A program made the position numbers and the translations under genes. From Mastigias papua (Eukaryota; Cnidaria; Scyphozoa; Rhizostomeae; Mastigiidae): a stretch of DNA of 64,000 nucleotides. The notes beneath the pieces were generated by a model. The model had not been told where the DNA came from and made no database searches. It saw nothing but the letters and a program-made list of their open reading frames with translations. Shown here one piece after another: positions 20,787 to 30,399 of this stretch. The stretch spans positions 11,730,229-11,794,228 of the forward strand of contig OZ025282.1 in assembly GCA_964019165.1 (NCBI GenBank). Reading direction: 5' to 3'. The stretch's first letter is position 1, and each line of letters starts with the position of its first letter.

Positions 20787-22903
20787 ATGAATACTGTCAG
20801 GAGTCTTCAAATTCGTCCTTTCAACCAGCTAACTCTGGAAGAAAAATTGGAGGTGAAGCGTCTGGGTCCTGATAGGCCTGAGGTCTTGACGAAATCAGGG
20901 TTATCTTCACGTCGTTTCACGAAAACCTGGTACTCAAAGCACGGTTGGCTTACTGGCTGCAGTCAGTCTGGAAAAGTATATTGCTTCCCTTGCCTACTTT
21001 TTGGAGATTCTCAACGAGAAAAAGCTTGGACCCAGTCTGGTGTGAACGACTGGAAACATCTTTCTGAGAAGGTCAAGCGACATGTCAAATGTAGTTCTCA
21101 TGTTGAGAATTGCTTGAAGCTAGCATTCTTTGGCAAAACAAATATTGCCGAGCAGCTAAGTAAAGCTTATAGGGACTCCATTATTCAACATAATCTTGAA
21201 GTTGAAAAAAATCGCCATATTCTGTCAAGAATTATTGACTGTATTAAGTTTTGTGGTGCTTTTGAGCTAGCATTAAGGGGTCATGATGAAATTCTTACTT
21301 CAGATAACCCAGGTATATTCCTTGGTCTAGTTAACTTTACAGCTGCTCTTGATTCTGTTTTGAGTAAACACTTAGAATCAGCAACTGTGTTTAAGGGCAC
21401 TTCTAAAACTGTCCAGAATGAGTTGCTGGATATTATGTTCAAGACTTTGCAGAGCATAATTCAGAAAGAGATAGAGCAAGCTGATTTTGTGGCAGTGATT
21501 GCAGATGATACAACTGATGTATCAAATCACTTGCAAAATGTTGTTGTCTTTAAGTATATTGTGACTGGCAAGGTTGTTGAGAGGTTCTGGTCATTCTGTG
21601 ACTTACTACAAGGTAATGCTGAAAATATATCTATTAATGTAATCAGCTGTTTGAATAGTATTCTCCCTGGTGTCCATGACAAGCAAAAACTGGTTGCCCA
21701 ATGTTATGATGGTGCATCAGTAATGAGAGGCCAGCATAGAGGCGTTCAGAGCATAGTAAAGGAAGCATACCCCAATGCTCATTATGTTCATTGCTATGCC
21801 CACCAACTTAATCTTGTTCTGCAACAGGCTACTTCACAAATTGATAATGTAAGAGTATTTTTTTTGCACGTCTAAATGCATTTTCTGTTTTCTTCTCTCA
21901 CTCTACAAAGAGGGTATCATGCCTTGATGCTACTGTTGCCATGAGGATTCCTAGATCTGTGCAGACCAGGTGGAATTTTGAAAGTAGAATTGTTTCTACT
22001 GTCTTTGAGCATAAGGATGACTTGAGAGAGTGCTTTAAGCTGATAATAAATACCTGGAAGAAGGACAAAGCTAGTGTTCGTGATGCAATTGGCCTTCTCA
22101 TTCGGCTTGAGGACACATGCTTTATGATCTATCTGAGATTTTTCCACCAGTTGATGCCACATGTAGATATTCTCTATGCCCAGCTGCAAAAGCGCCAAAT
22201 CAGCTCTACCTTCATTCAGACATGCTTAAGAAATTTTGTGTTGTCAGTCCACAATGTTAGGGAAAAAATCCCATATATCTTTCACAATGACTCCTGTGCT
22301 GTAAATGAGGAGCCTCTTGCAAAAAGGCCTAGTTGTGAATGCTTTGATGAGAAAATGTCAATGATATTGAAGGAAGTGTGTGATATTGTAATATCACATT
22401 GCAGTTCTAGGTTTGAAGTTACTGGACATCTTGTTGCTGCCACTCTTTTTGAGAGTAGTTCATTTCCAAATTTTGAGCAATGCTTCCCAACCAAGGCTAT
22501 AGAAAGTGCTGCAATATCATTTCCTTTTCTTGATGAAACCAAGCTACATTCTGAGCTCTCTGTAATTTATAGCAGACCAGAATTCAGGCAGTGCTGTGGA
22601 GCAGTTCCATTACTTCAACTTCTTGTTGAAAGTAACCTAGCTGAAACTTTCTCTGAAACTGTACTTTTGTTGAAAGCCATTATTACAGTTCCAATGACAT
22701 CCTGTGAAGCAGAGAGGTGTTTCTCAACTCTAAAGAGAGTGAAAACCTTCTTGAGAAACACAATGTCTGAGGACAGGCTCAATGCTTTGGCTATGCTTTC
22801 CATAGAAAAGAACCTTATAAGAGACTCAATTGACTTCAATCAAAATGTGATTGATATGTTTGCCCAGCTCAAGAATAGAAGAGCTAGATTTCTTTTTAAG
22901 TAG
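20787..22903 (+). CDS. hAT transposase, two exons (ZMYM/TTF-DUF4371-hATC type)
   Basis: Exon 1 is 20787-21848, exon 2 21911-22903; the join is in phase 0 and gives about 684 codons. The protein cuts and pastes the hAT element. Residues ~35-105 form a TTF-type zinc finger (WYSKHGWLTGCSQSGKVYCF, then HVKCSSHVENCLKL). A DUF4371-like RNase H core follows with FVAVIADDTTDVSNHLQNVV, AQCYDGASVMRGQHRGVQSI and HCYAHQLNLVLQQA. The C-terminal dimerisation segment has PMTSCEAERCFSTLKRVKTF and NALAMLSIEKNL; candidate catalytic acids are in ADD, YDGA and EAER. I chose the first in-frame ATG, 20787; the frame is open further up, so an upstream exon cannot be excluded. No stops or shifts were seen. Confidence 0.88.
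21849..21910 (+). other. Intron in the hAT transposase gene
   Basis: A 62-base intron begins GTAAGAG and ends in a pyrimidine-rich CTCTCACTCTACAAAG. Unspliced reading meets a stop within 10 codons; splicing joins SQIDN to RVSCLDATVAMRIP in frame. Confidence 0.85.
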
Positions 22904-23178
22904 CTTAGGAGCCTATATATCACTTAAAAATTACAAATCATTGCACTATACTTGATAGTTTCTGCTTCTGCATGCATTATCTATATTCTCTATAAATTTT
23001 TAAGACAAGAAATATATCATTCTAGACAATTCATATTATTTAATATCCATGGAATGACTACTTTCAAGTACAAAAATAGTTTGGCAAGAAGCATTGTAAC
23101 TGAATTGGTTATTTCTCTAAATAGCAGAAAAGAAAATACAGACCTTTGACAGTTGTGATTCTCAATGCAGAATTAAAC

Positions 23179-23184
23179 AATAAA
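23179..23184 (+). promoter_or_regulatory. Probable polyadenylation signal of the hAT transposase
   Basis: AATAAA lies 276 bases after the stop codon and inside the right terminal region, in a suitable position to end the transposase transcript. Confidence 0.5.
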
Positions 23185-23365
23185 ATATGTTATTTTAAAG
23201 ATATAGCTATTATCATTTTTATGATTATTTTACTCTCTGGAGGTAAGGCTATCTAATGTCAACTTTTAAGGCATGGCTCCCACAAGTTTAATGGACCACA
23301 CCCAATTTTCCACAGCCTTGCCCCCCAACAAAAAATCCCACCAGCCGCCACTGCTGCCAAGCCCA

Positions 23366-23720
23366 GACTGCAGAGTTTGGCAATTGCACACTTGAGATTT
23401 TTTATCTCAAATGATACTGTACACCCAAAAATGTATATGGCAGGGTGTTTGAAAGTGATAGGAGGTGGTTTAATTGGTTAATTTCAATATTATTTCTAGT
23501 TATTCTAACAATAATAATGAAGTAAAAAGTTTGTCTGTTCAATAGGTACAGGCTTTGTCAATGTGAGAAAAAATACAAAACTTAGGTTTAGTTTGAAAGC
23601 CAGACAATCAAGTGAACACACAATAGCACACATGAGACCTAGTGCACACTTGAACACTCCACCATTTGCTCATGCACACTCATGAGCTTGTGGAGAAAGG
23701 CCATACTCTGAAGCCATTTT
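23366..23720. repeat. Direct repeat, left copy (paired with 26745-27105)
   Basis: Both copies read GCAGA-TTTGGC, CTGCACACT-like segments, ATCTCAAATG, GATTGGTTAAT-like AT-rich sequence, and a tract rich in TGCACAC ending GAGAAAGGCCATA-TCTG. Divergence is considerable. The class is unknown; the two copies lie either side of the ISL2EU-like element in the same orientation. Confidence 0.6.
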
Positions 23721-24142
23721 CAATGAGACCTTGAGTGCATGACCAAATGATCTTGTGCATACTTGAAGAATGCATTTTATTATTTTGCTTACAAAGTAAG
23801 GTCTGTTTCATTATTTTCTGTGGCTGTTTCAGCAACAAACACAATACACCACTTCAGCTAACCGCGCATTGGAAGACTGGGCCTAGATTTGGGGTTTAAA
23901 AGTAACCTTTTCTTGGCAGTTGCAACAAGGAATCGTATGAAAGCTGTTCATGTACTGCTAAAACTGCGCATTAAAATCACTGATTGTTGTATTTTCTCTC
24001 GAATTTATTCCTCCTATTGTTGTGTATGAACTTCGGAACAGCTTTTCTCAAAGTTTTTGTAAGTACGTAGCTTGCAAGCCACAATCTATTGGCCTTAGCT
24101 GTGTCGCACTTAGGCCCATTTGAATCCTGTGAATTTTCAATC

Positions 24143-24455
24143 ATGTTTAATGGTAATTGCGCTGTTGTTGGTTGTGGAAGCAGTCAATGGAGGCTGAATA
24201 AATAGAAGACAGTTCTATTTGCAGAGCATCTAGGAATTTTACATGAAGAATGCCTTTGCCCATAGTCGTACACATTGCATCATTTCTCAAGCAAACTTTT
24301 AAGCGCTGCATCAAGAAATGAGTAGATTTGACTTATGAACAGAACCACTAAGAAGAATACCAAATGGATACCAGGTGATAGTGGTTTAGTTTGTTCTCTG
24401 CATTTTGTTGATGGAAAGCCCAGCTACAGAATCCTAATCCAACCCTAAACTTAGG
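24143..24455 (+). pseudogene. THAP-type zinc-finger remnant
   Basis: From an ATG at 24143 the plus strand reads MFNGNCAVVGCGSSQWRLNK, with the C-x-x-x-x-C start typical of THAP domains, then a stop. After frame breaks it gives GDSGLVCSLHFVDGKPS, the C-x-x-H half of the domain with its FVDGKP tail. THAP domains bind DNA specifically and head several transposases. The domain is interrupted by stops and indels and followed by no recognisable catalytic core. Confidence 0.6.
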
Positions 24456-24669
24456 ATACCAGAAGGCTGCCAAGAAACCAAGTAGAGCTTTGATATGCTT
24501 CCTATCAATATGCTTCCAATTGCTGACAACATAGTAAGAACTTGTGCCTCACTCTGCAATCGTCAACTACCACTGATCAAACAGAAGAAGTTATGAAGAG
24601 AACAATACTAAAGTAGTGATTTTTGTTCTTCCAATTTATTTATAAATAAATTTAGATCTATAGATGTAT

Positions 24670-25210
24670 ACATATACGTACTGTACTATACAATACTGTA
24701 CTATGCTATACTATACTATGTTATACTGTACAATACTGTACTGTACTGTACTATGCTATACTGTACTATACTATGCTACTGTACTGTACTATGGTATACT
24801 GTACTGTGCTATGCTATATACTGTACTATACTATGCTGTACTGTACTATGCTATACTATGCTGTACTGTACTATGCTATACTGTACTGTGCTATGCTATA
24901 CTATACTGTACTATACTATGCTGTACTGTACAGTGCTATACTGTACTATACTATGCTGTACTGTGCTAGGCTATACTGTACTATGCTATACTGTACTGTA
25001 CTATGCTGTGCTGTACTATGCTATACTGTACTGTGCTATACTGTACTGTGCTATACTATACTGTGCTATACTATGCTATGCTGTACTATACTATGCTGTA
25101 CTGTGCTATACTGTACTGTACACTACTATGCTATACTATGCTATACTGTATTATGCTAAGCAATGCAATGCTGTACTGTACTATATTGTACTATTCTATG
25201 ATATATGCTA
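24670..25210. repeat. Pentanucleotide array of CTRTR units
   Basis: About 540 bp of 5-mers drawn from CTGTA, CTATA and CTATG (occasionally CTAGG). Because the unit is five bases, all three plus frames are open as repetitive Cys/Tyr/Leu peptides, which are not genes. It occupies the place where the central part of the transposon would be expected. Confidence 0.9.
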
Positions 25211-25489
25211 TGCTAACCAATGTTGGTTGTCTGTCTGTCCACTTGTCAACAACTCAATGTTACATATGTCCTCAAGTGTTATCATCCTTATATGATTCAG
25301 GAAATCAACTCTATTGGCAGATAATAAAAATGTTCTTCCATTGGAATACCCTTGGCATTTTACATTTCTGTAGATGGTAATTCTATTTCTGGGAGTGCTG
25401 TAAACAAAATACATTCAGACCTTCCACAGCTTTTTCAATGGATTTTGCCATGTCTTGTAGGTTAAGCCCATAGTCAACATGCTTCAGAG

Positions 25490-26320
25490 GGTCAAAATCT
25501 TAATTAGGGGAGCAATTCAATTCTCCTTTCCAACTGTGCCACCTAAAGTGACCTCTTCACCTTTAAGTCCTTTATCTTTATTGGATTCACTGCCTTGTTA
25601 TTTGGCAGCCATTTGTATGGCTTTCAAGTGCACAAATGGTTATCAACGCCCATCCTGGTTGCAGCCTCAATCCTAAAAAGATCTGCTATGACATGGTTAC
25701 ATGTTTGAGCCAGCCCAGCCATGGATGAGCAGTGTATTGAGACACTATTATCGTTACATTTTGCCAAACAGATCCACAGTTTGTGTGGGGCATTACTGAT
25801 TTACTGTGATGGTATGCAAGTATCCTTTGGAAAAAATACTCACTATTATCAGCAATAGGATGAAAATGTAATGGTGACAGCCAACACTGAGAGTAGTAGC
25901 TGTAGCCTTTTGACTGCTTATAATCAGAGAGCTCATCACTTGAGAGTTCATTTGGATGAAATGCTACAAAGTTACACATATCTGGATAGAGAGTAACAGG
26001 CCAAAATACAGTTTCATCCTCTTCATTCAGACAGCCATTTGCAATTTCGAAAGGGTCTGGCAATGTCTTTCGTCAGACTTCAAGCTTGGCTTGTAGTCTG
26101 ATACAATCTCACTTCCAACCTCTTCAGCTGTCTCTGTTAAAGGAACATCGTTTTCAATAGCAACAAACACTCTAGCAACTAGCTCCTTCTTTTCACCAGA
26201 GGTCTTTAATCCACGAAGACGTAAGAAACTCTTCAACTAATTAACATTCTAGACAACTTCGATAAGTCGGCATCCATCATTTGGCCTAGGCCCAAACAGT
26301 GTAACTTAGTTTACATTGAA
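25490..26320 (-). pseudogene. SAP/SWIM (YqaJ-associated type) protein remnant
   Basis: The minus strand reads MMDADLSKLSRMLI, then, in another frame, LKSFLRLRGLKTSGEKKELV (a SAP-like DNA-binding helix pair). After an indel come PDPFEIANGCLNEEDETVFW and YKQSKGYSYYSQCWLSPLHF, and after another shift PHKLWICLAKCNDNSVSI and HCSSMAGLAQTCNHV. The last resembles a SWIM zinc finger whose second Cys is replaced by Ser. Invertebrate proteins of this layout usually continue into a YqaJ nuclease; only KPYKWLPNNKAVNPIKIKDL follows here before stops. Dead copy. Confidence 0.6.
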
Positions 26321-26744
26321 TATTGTGGCTTGCAAGCTAAGTACTTATAAAAGCTTCAAAAAAAGCTGTTCCGAAGTGTACAAACCACCATAGGATGAAT
26401 AAATTCGAGAGAAAATACAACAATCAATAACTTTACTACGCAGTATTACCAGTGCGTGAACAGCTTTCATACGATTCCTTGTTGCGACTGCCAAGAAAAT
26501 GTTACTATTACACCCCAAATCTAGGCCCAGTCTCCCAATGCGCGGTTAGCCGAAGTGGTGCATTAAAGCATACATGCATAGTTGCAACATATTGAAATTA
26601 AACATCTCGCCCTATTACACCTTCAACACCCTGTTCCAACCATTTCGTAATATTCGGTGTCATTTCAGCCAAATATCTTGTGGGTCCAGTTGCCAAACTC
26701 TTCAGTCTGGATTCACATCTAGGGATTTACATACTTCTTACCCC

Positions 26745-27105
26745 ACAATGCAGAATTTGGCGACTGCACACTCAAGATTTGTCGTCTCAAATGCTACAGC
26801 AAACCTAGAAATGGGTGTGGCATGGTGTTAAAAGGCGATAGGGCGTGCTTTGATTGGTTAATGTGAATATTTTCCAACTATAATAACGATAATATATAAT
26901 GACGAAATAAAATATGCTCTGACGAGCATGCTGTTTGATACAGACTCTTTAAGGTGAGAAAAGATAAAATAAATAAACTGGTTTTACTGTCTAGGTCAAA
27001 AATCAAGCACACACTTCAAGTGCACACCTGAGATCAAGTGCACACTTGCATACTTGACGGTTTGCTCGTGCACACTCGAGATCTCCTCGAAAAAGGCCAT
27101 ATTCT
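26745..27105. repeat. Direct repeat, right copy
   Basis: Counterpart of 23366-23720 in the same orientation, with TGCACAC-rich right part (AAGTGCACACCTGAGATCAA). The copy is diverged by substitutions and small indels. It lies about 180 bp outside the right inverted end of the ISL2EU-like element. Confidence 0.6.
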
Positions 27106-27431
27106 GTAGTCGGGCTTCCTATATGAAATTCCTGGCTACTTTCAGAGATACTATCAAAAATGTAAGATTATGATCCAAACAACGTTCAAAAGGATACTGT
27201 TTCACAGTATACATCATACACCACCTACCCACTGTCTTGTGGCAGATCGCCATTTGCTCTTTTTGTTGCTTCATTACCATGGAGAATCTCCTCCTTCATG
27301 GCCAAGGACACCTCTGGTCAATGTTCATCTAGCTGTGTAGCCTCGTTATCAATAATGTACGGTGAGCATGCGCGAAAGATGTAGCGCCCTTGATGGATAT
27401 GACAAATTGGATAGGCCTATAACAATCAACC
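27106..27431. other. Unannotated interval
   Basis: Nothing recognised between the direct repeat and the pentamer array. Confidence 0.5.
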
Positions 27432-27711
27432 TCACTGATATGATATGATATGATATGATGTGATTATGATATGATATGATATGATATGATATGATATGAT
27501 ATGATATGATATGATATGATATGATATGATATGATATGATATGATATGATATGATATGATATGGTATGATATGATATGATATGATATGATATGATATGAT
27601 ATGATATGATATGATATGATATGATATGATATGATATGATATGATATGATATGATATGATATGATATGATATGATATAATATGATATGATATGATATGAT
27701 ATGATATGATT
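27432..27711. repeat. (TATGA)n pentanucleotide microsatellite at a LINE 3' end
   Basis: About 55 units of ATATG/ATGAT with very few interruptions (GATGTGATT near 27457, ATGGTATG near 27561, ATATAAT near 27675). Its right edge runs directly into the 3' terminus of the minus-strand LINE. Confidence 0.95.
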
Positions 27712-29320
27712 TAATTATTTATACACACGAAATAAAACCCTTCAGCTTATAATATATATAGTAATTAAAAAGTAACCTAAGATGCTGGTCTTCCAGGGGG
27801 TCGTGTTTCAAAGCTCTTCAAGTACTCCGCTAGTTCATTTTTAAAGCGACTAATAGTCGGGAGTTCTCTAATAGCAACTGGAATGTCATTCCATACTTTA
27901 ATAGGAGAACATTGAAAACTATACTTTGCATGCTCTGTGTGTAATCTAGGAATCTGTAGATCTCTACAGTGCCTTGTTGCATAATTTGACTGCGAGGATC
28001 TTTCCAGAAATCTATCCCGGAGGCATTCAGGGCTTAATTTGTTTCTTACTTTATATGTCATGACTAATCTATCAAATCGAATTATGTTTTCAACGCTCAG
28101 CCAGTCACAAAACCAGTTATCCTTATATCTGGCATTTTCCATTATCGATAGGACCCTGTCCTGCAAACGTTGAAGGGTATTAATTTTAGTTTTCGGAAGG
28201 CAGCCCAAATTTCATTGGCATAACTTAGATGACTCTCAACAATAGCGTAATATTCACTACACAGCTTTCTTTAGGGAATTATATCTTTTAATTTCTTAGT
28301 GATGCAAGTCCACCACAGATTTTGCCCTTTAAAGTATTGAAATGTTCATCCCATTATAGGTTCTCGTCAACAATTACACCTAGCGATTTCGTTTTTGTGA
28401 CTCGCTTGATAAATGCGTCATTTAGCATGATTGCATTCGAAGTATTCAATGTGTTAACTTTACGAGAATGGCCTATAATCATGTATTCTGTCTATGTGGG
28501 GTTAGGACTTAGTTTATTTATTCTCATCCACTCCGAAAGGTTGATCAAGTCTTGCTGCGCCTCAAAGATCAGTTTTTCGACATCGCCCGACTCGATCGTT
28601 ACATTGGAATCATCGGCATGTATCCTAGCTGGTAACAATGTCAAACAATTCTCGAGGTCGTTAAGGTACAGTATATGATAAACAGTAGAGGTCCTAATCA
28701 GGAGCCCTGAGGTATACCACATGTTACCTCTCTTGCCCTTGATCTCTGTCCGCTTGTAGCACAAAATTGCTTTCTATGGTCTAAATAGGATTGAAACCAG
28801 TTCCCAGTGGTATCCCTCATACAATATCTGCTTAATTTTTCGAGTACTATTTTGTGATCGAAGGTATCATACGCCTTCTTAAGGTCAAGAAATATGGTTA
28901 GGTTCAATTTTTTCTTGTCAATGTTTTCACACCAGTGATCAGTACTTCTTATCAAAGACGTTATCGTGGAGTATAGTTTACGAAAAGCTGACTGATTCTT
29001 GGTAATTGTATTATTTTCAAGAAAAAAGTCAAATATCTGATCGTGTACCAACCGCTCCAGCAACCTAGAGAAAATTGAAATAACCGAGATGGGCCTATAA
29101 TTGTTTACATCATTTTGGCACCTGATTTAAATATAGGAGTTACTTTTGCAAGTTTCCAAATATCTGGGAATATTCCATTTTCTAACGATGGATTGAATAT
29201 CGTCGACAAAGGCTTTGACATAAGGTCGTCAACATCTTTGACAATTTTTGTTGGTACTTTGTCTGGACCAGCTGTCTTTCCACTTTTTAGCTGTTTGATT
29301 GCATTCATTATAATATAAGG
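27712..29320 (-). mobile_element. 5'-truncated CR1-like LINE, minus strand
   Basis: From 29320 downward the strand carries RT and C-terminal modules and ends GCTGAAGGGTTTTATTTCGT then a short AT-rich tail. That 3' end is shared with the LINEs at 16530 and 30210. The 5' end is cut at the junction with an opposing LINE fragment. Confidence 0.85.
27777..29318 (-). pseudogene. LINE ORF2 (RT and C-terminus), frameshifted
   Basis: In order: MNAIKQLKSGKTAGPDKVPT, FPDIWKLAKVTPIFKSGA, a frame change, YRPISVISIFSRLLERLVHD, FLDLKKAYDTFDHKIVL, CGIPQGS (then a stop in that frame), ADDSNVTIESGDVE (HADDS in place of YADDT), LSEWMRINKLSPNPT, a stop, YMIIGHSRKV, VIVDENL followed by a stop, and an intact C-terminal 143-codon stretch 27777-28208 (LQRLQDRVLSIMENARYKDN to RPPGRPAS). 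The active-site substitution and at least four breaks make it inactive. Confidence 0.85.
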
Positions 29321-29324
29321 ATAA

Positions 29325-30215
29325 ATAAGATGAGCGCAAACCCTAAGAAGACGGAGCATATGATTATTGGACACCCTAGTAGAATCAACAAAATCACTGA
29401 AATCGCTAAGTTTAAAATGAATGGGACGGTAATCAAGACAGCACAAAATGTAAAGTCTCTTGGGATAATCATAGATGAAAAACTAAACTGGAACGACCAC
29501 TTTAAACTCTTAAAAGGAAAGGTTGCTGCTGGTTTGTCATCCTTGAAAAAACTTAAAAATATATTCCCTAATCTAAATTATGTTCTGTTTATCAAGCTTT
29601 AGTTGAAAGTCATATTCGGTATGCTGATGTCGTTTGGGGGCAATCTACCTAAAGCAAAGCTCCATACACTGTAGCGTTTCCAGGACCGAGACTTGTCTAT
29701 AATAAAAAATGCAAAAATTAAAGACAAATGGCAAGGAAAATGGTTAAAAGTTGAAAATCTTATCAAGCTTGATCAGGCGGTAATGATGTTCAAAATCAAC
29801 AATAAACTTTGCCCGGAAAGTTTATGGAGCAAATTCAGGCAAAGATACGAAATCTCTAATTATAATACCAGGAGCTGTAGGAATTTAGAAATCCCAAAGA
29901 CCAACTTAGAAAAGACAAAAAAAGTTTTTCACCAAACAGGTCTTAAAGTTTGGAATATCATTCCAAATGAAGTAAGAGAGCTCCCCTTCCTCTATCAATT
30001 TAAAAAAAGTCTAAAAACAAAATTTTTATAGAGCTTGACAGCCCCTTTCTTTACTTCTTTTTAAAAAACACGATTCCCTTGAAGACCAGCATCTCCAATT
30101 AATATTTATATATTCTTAATTTTTTTATTATTATGTATATATTGATATATCGATTTTTTGTATTGCAATTTAGCTGAAGGGATTTCGTGTATAAAGAATT
30201 GTTAATAATGGAGAC
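29325..30215 (+). mobile_element. 5'-truncated CR1-like LINE, plus strand
   Basis: It starts abruptly inside the RT at INKMSANPKKTEHMIIGH and ends with GCTGAAGGGATTTCGTGTAT and AAAGAATTGTTAATAATG. It lies head to head with the minus-strand copy, only a few bases apart. The protein differs clearly from that of its neighbour, so the two are separate insertions of related families, not an inverted duplicate. Confidence 0.8.
29330..30031 (+). pseudogene. LINE ORF2 C-terminal fragment
   Basis: Two open stretches (29330-29602 and 29693-30031) read KSLGIIIDEKLNWNDHFKLL and LSSLKKLKNIFPNLNY, then, after a frame break, KWLKVENLIKLDQAVMMFKI and SCRNLEIPKTNLEKTKKVFH to GLKVWNIIPNEVRELPFLYQ. These are the thumb and C-terminal modules. 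There is no catalytic core, so no activity is possible. Confidence 0.8.
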
Positions 30216-30399
30216 TTTCATTTTATATTCCGCTACGTACAATGGTAACCTCACTTAAAAAGGTAGTTATAATTGGCTAGCCTGGTAACAATAAAATAAA
30301 ATACTAACGATAACAAAAGTTAAAACACGGATAATAACAAAACTACAATGGATTGCGTCTTAGATGAAAAGAAGTTCTGAACTATTCTACGGCTTGGTT

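Larger units (their letters stand above)
20272..23361. mobile_element. hAT transposon, near-intact, 8-bp target duplication
   Basis: The 3074-bp element at 20280-23353 has 13-bp perfect inverted ends, CAGTGGCGGCTGG and CCAGCCGCCACTG. It is flanked by CTGTCAAG (20272-20279) and CTGCCAAG (23354-23361), an 8-bp duplication with one mismatch, as hAT elements make. It encodes one two-exon transposase. C-rich and A-rich stretches lie near the left and right ends. The single mismatch in the duplication and the open frames suggest recent, though not current, insertion. Confidence 0.92.
23843..26564. mobile_element. ISL2EU-like DNA transposon remnant with long inverted ends
   Basis: About 255 bp at 23843-24100 is the diverged reverse complement of 26310-26564: CACCACTTC-GCTAACCGCGC, AGACTGGGCCTAGATTTGGG, CAACAAGGAATCGTATGAAA, CGAATTTATTC and CTTCGGAACAGCTTTT. 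Inside are a THAP remnant on the plus strand and a SAP/SWIM gene remnant on the minus strand, converging on a pentamer array. THAP plus a YqaJ-type second protein is reported for ISL2EU elements, so I infer that group; the DDE transposase itself is not found. Target duplication is unclear. Confidence 0.65.

Noticed and set aside
24664..25380. Cys/Tyr/Leu-rich ORFs of 100-180 codons
   Set aside because: All three plus frames are open because the DNA is a pentamer repeat; there is no start context or domain.
27432..30215. Twin-primed inversion of a single LINE
   Set aside because: Both halves have their own 3' end and clearly different C-terminal protein sequences, so they are two insertions.
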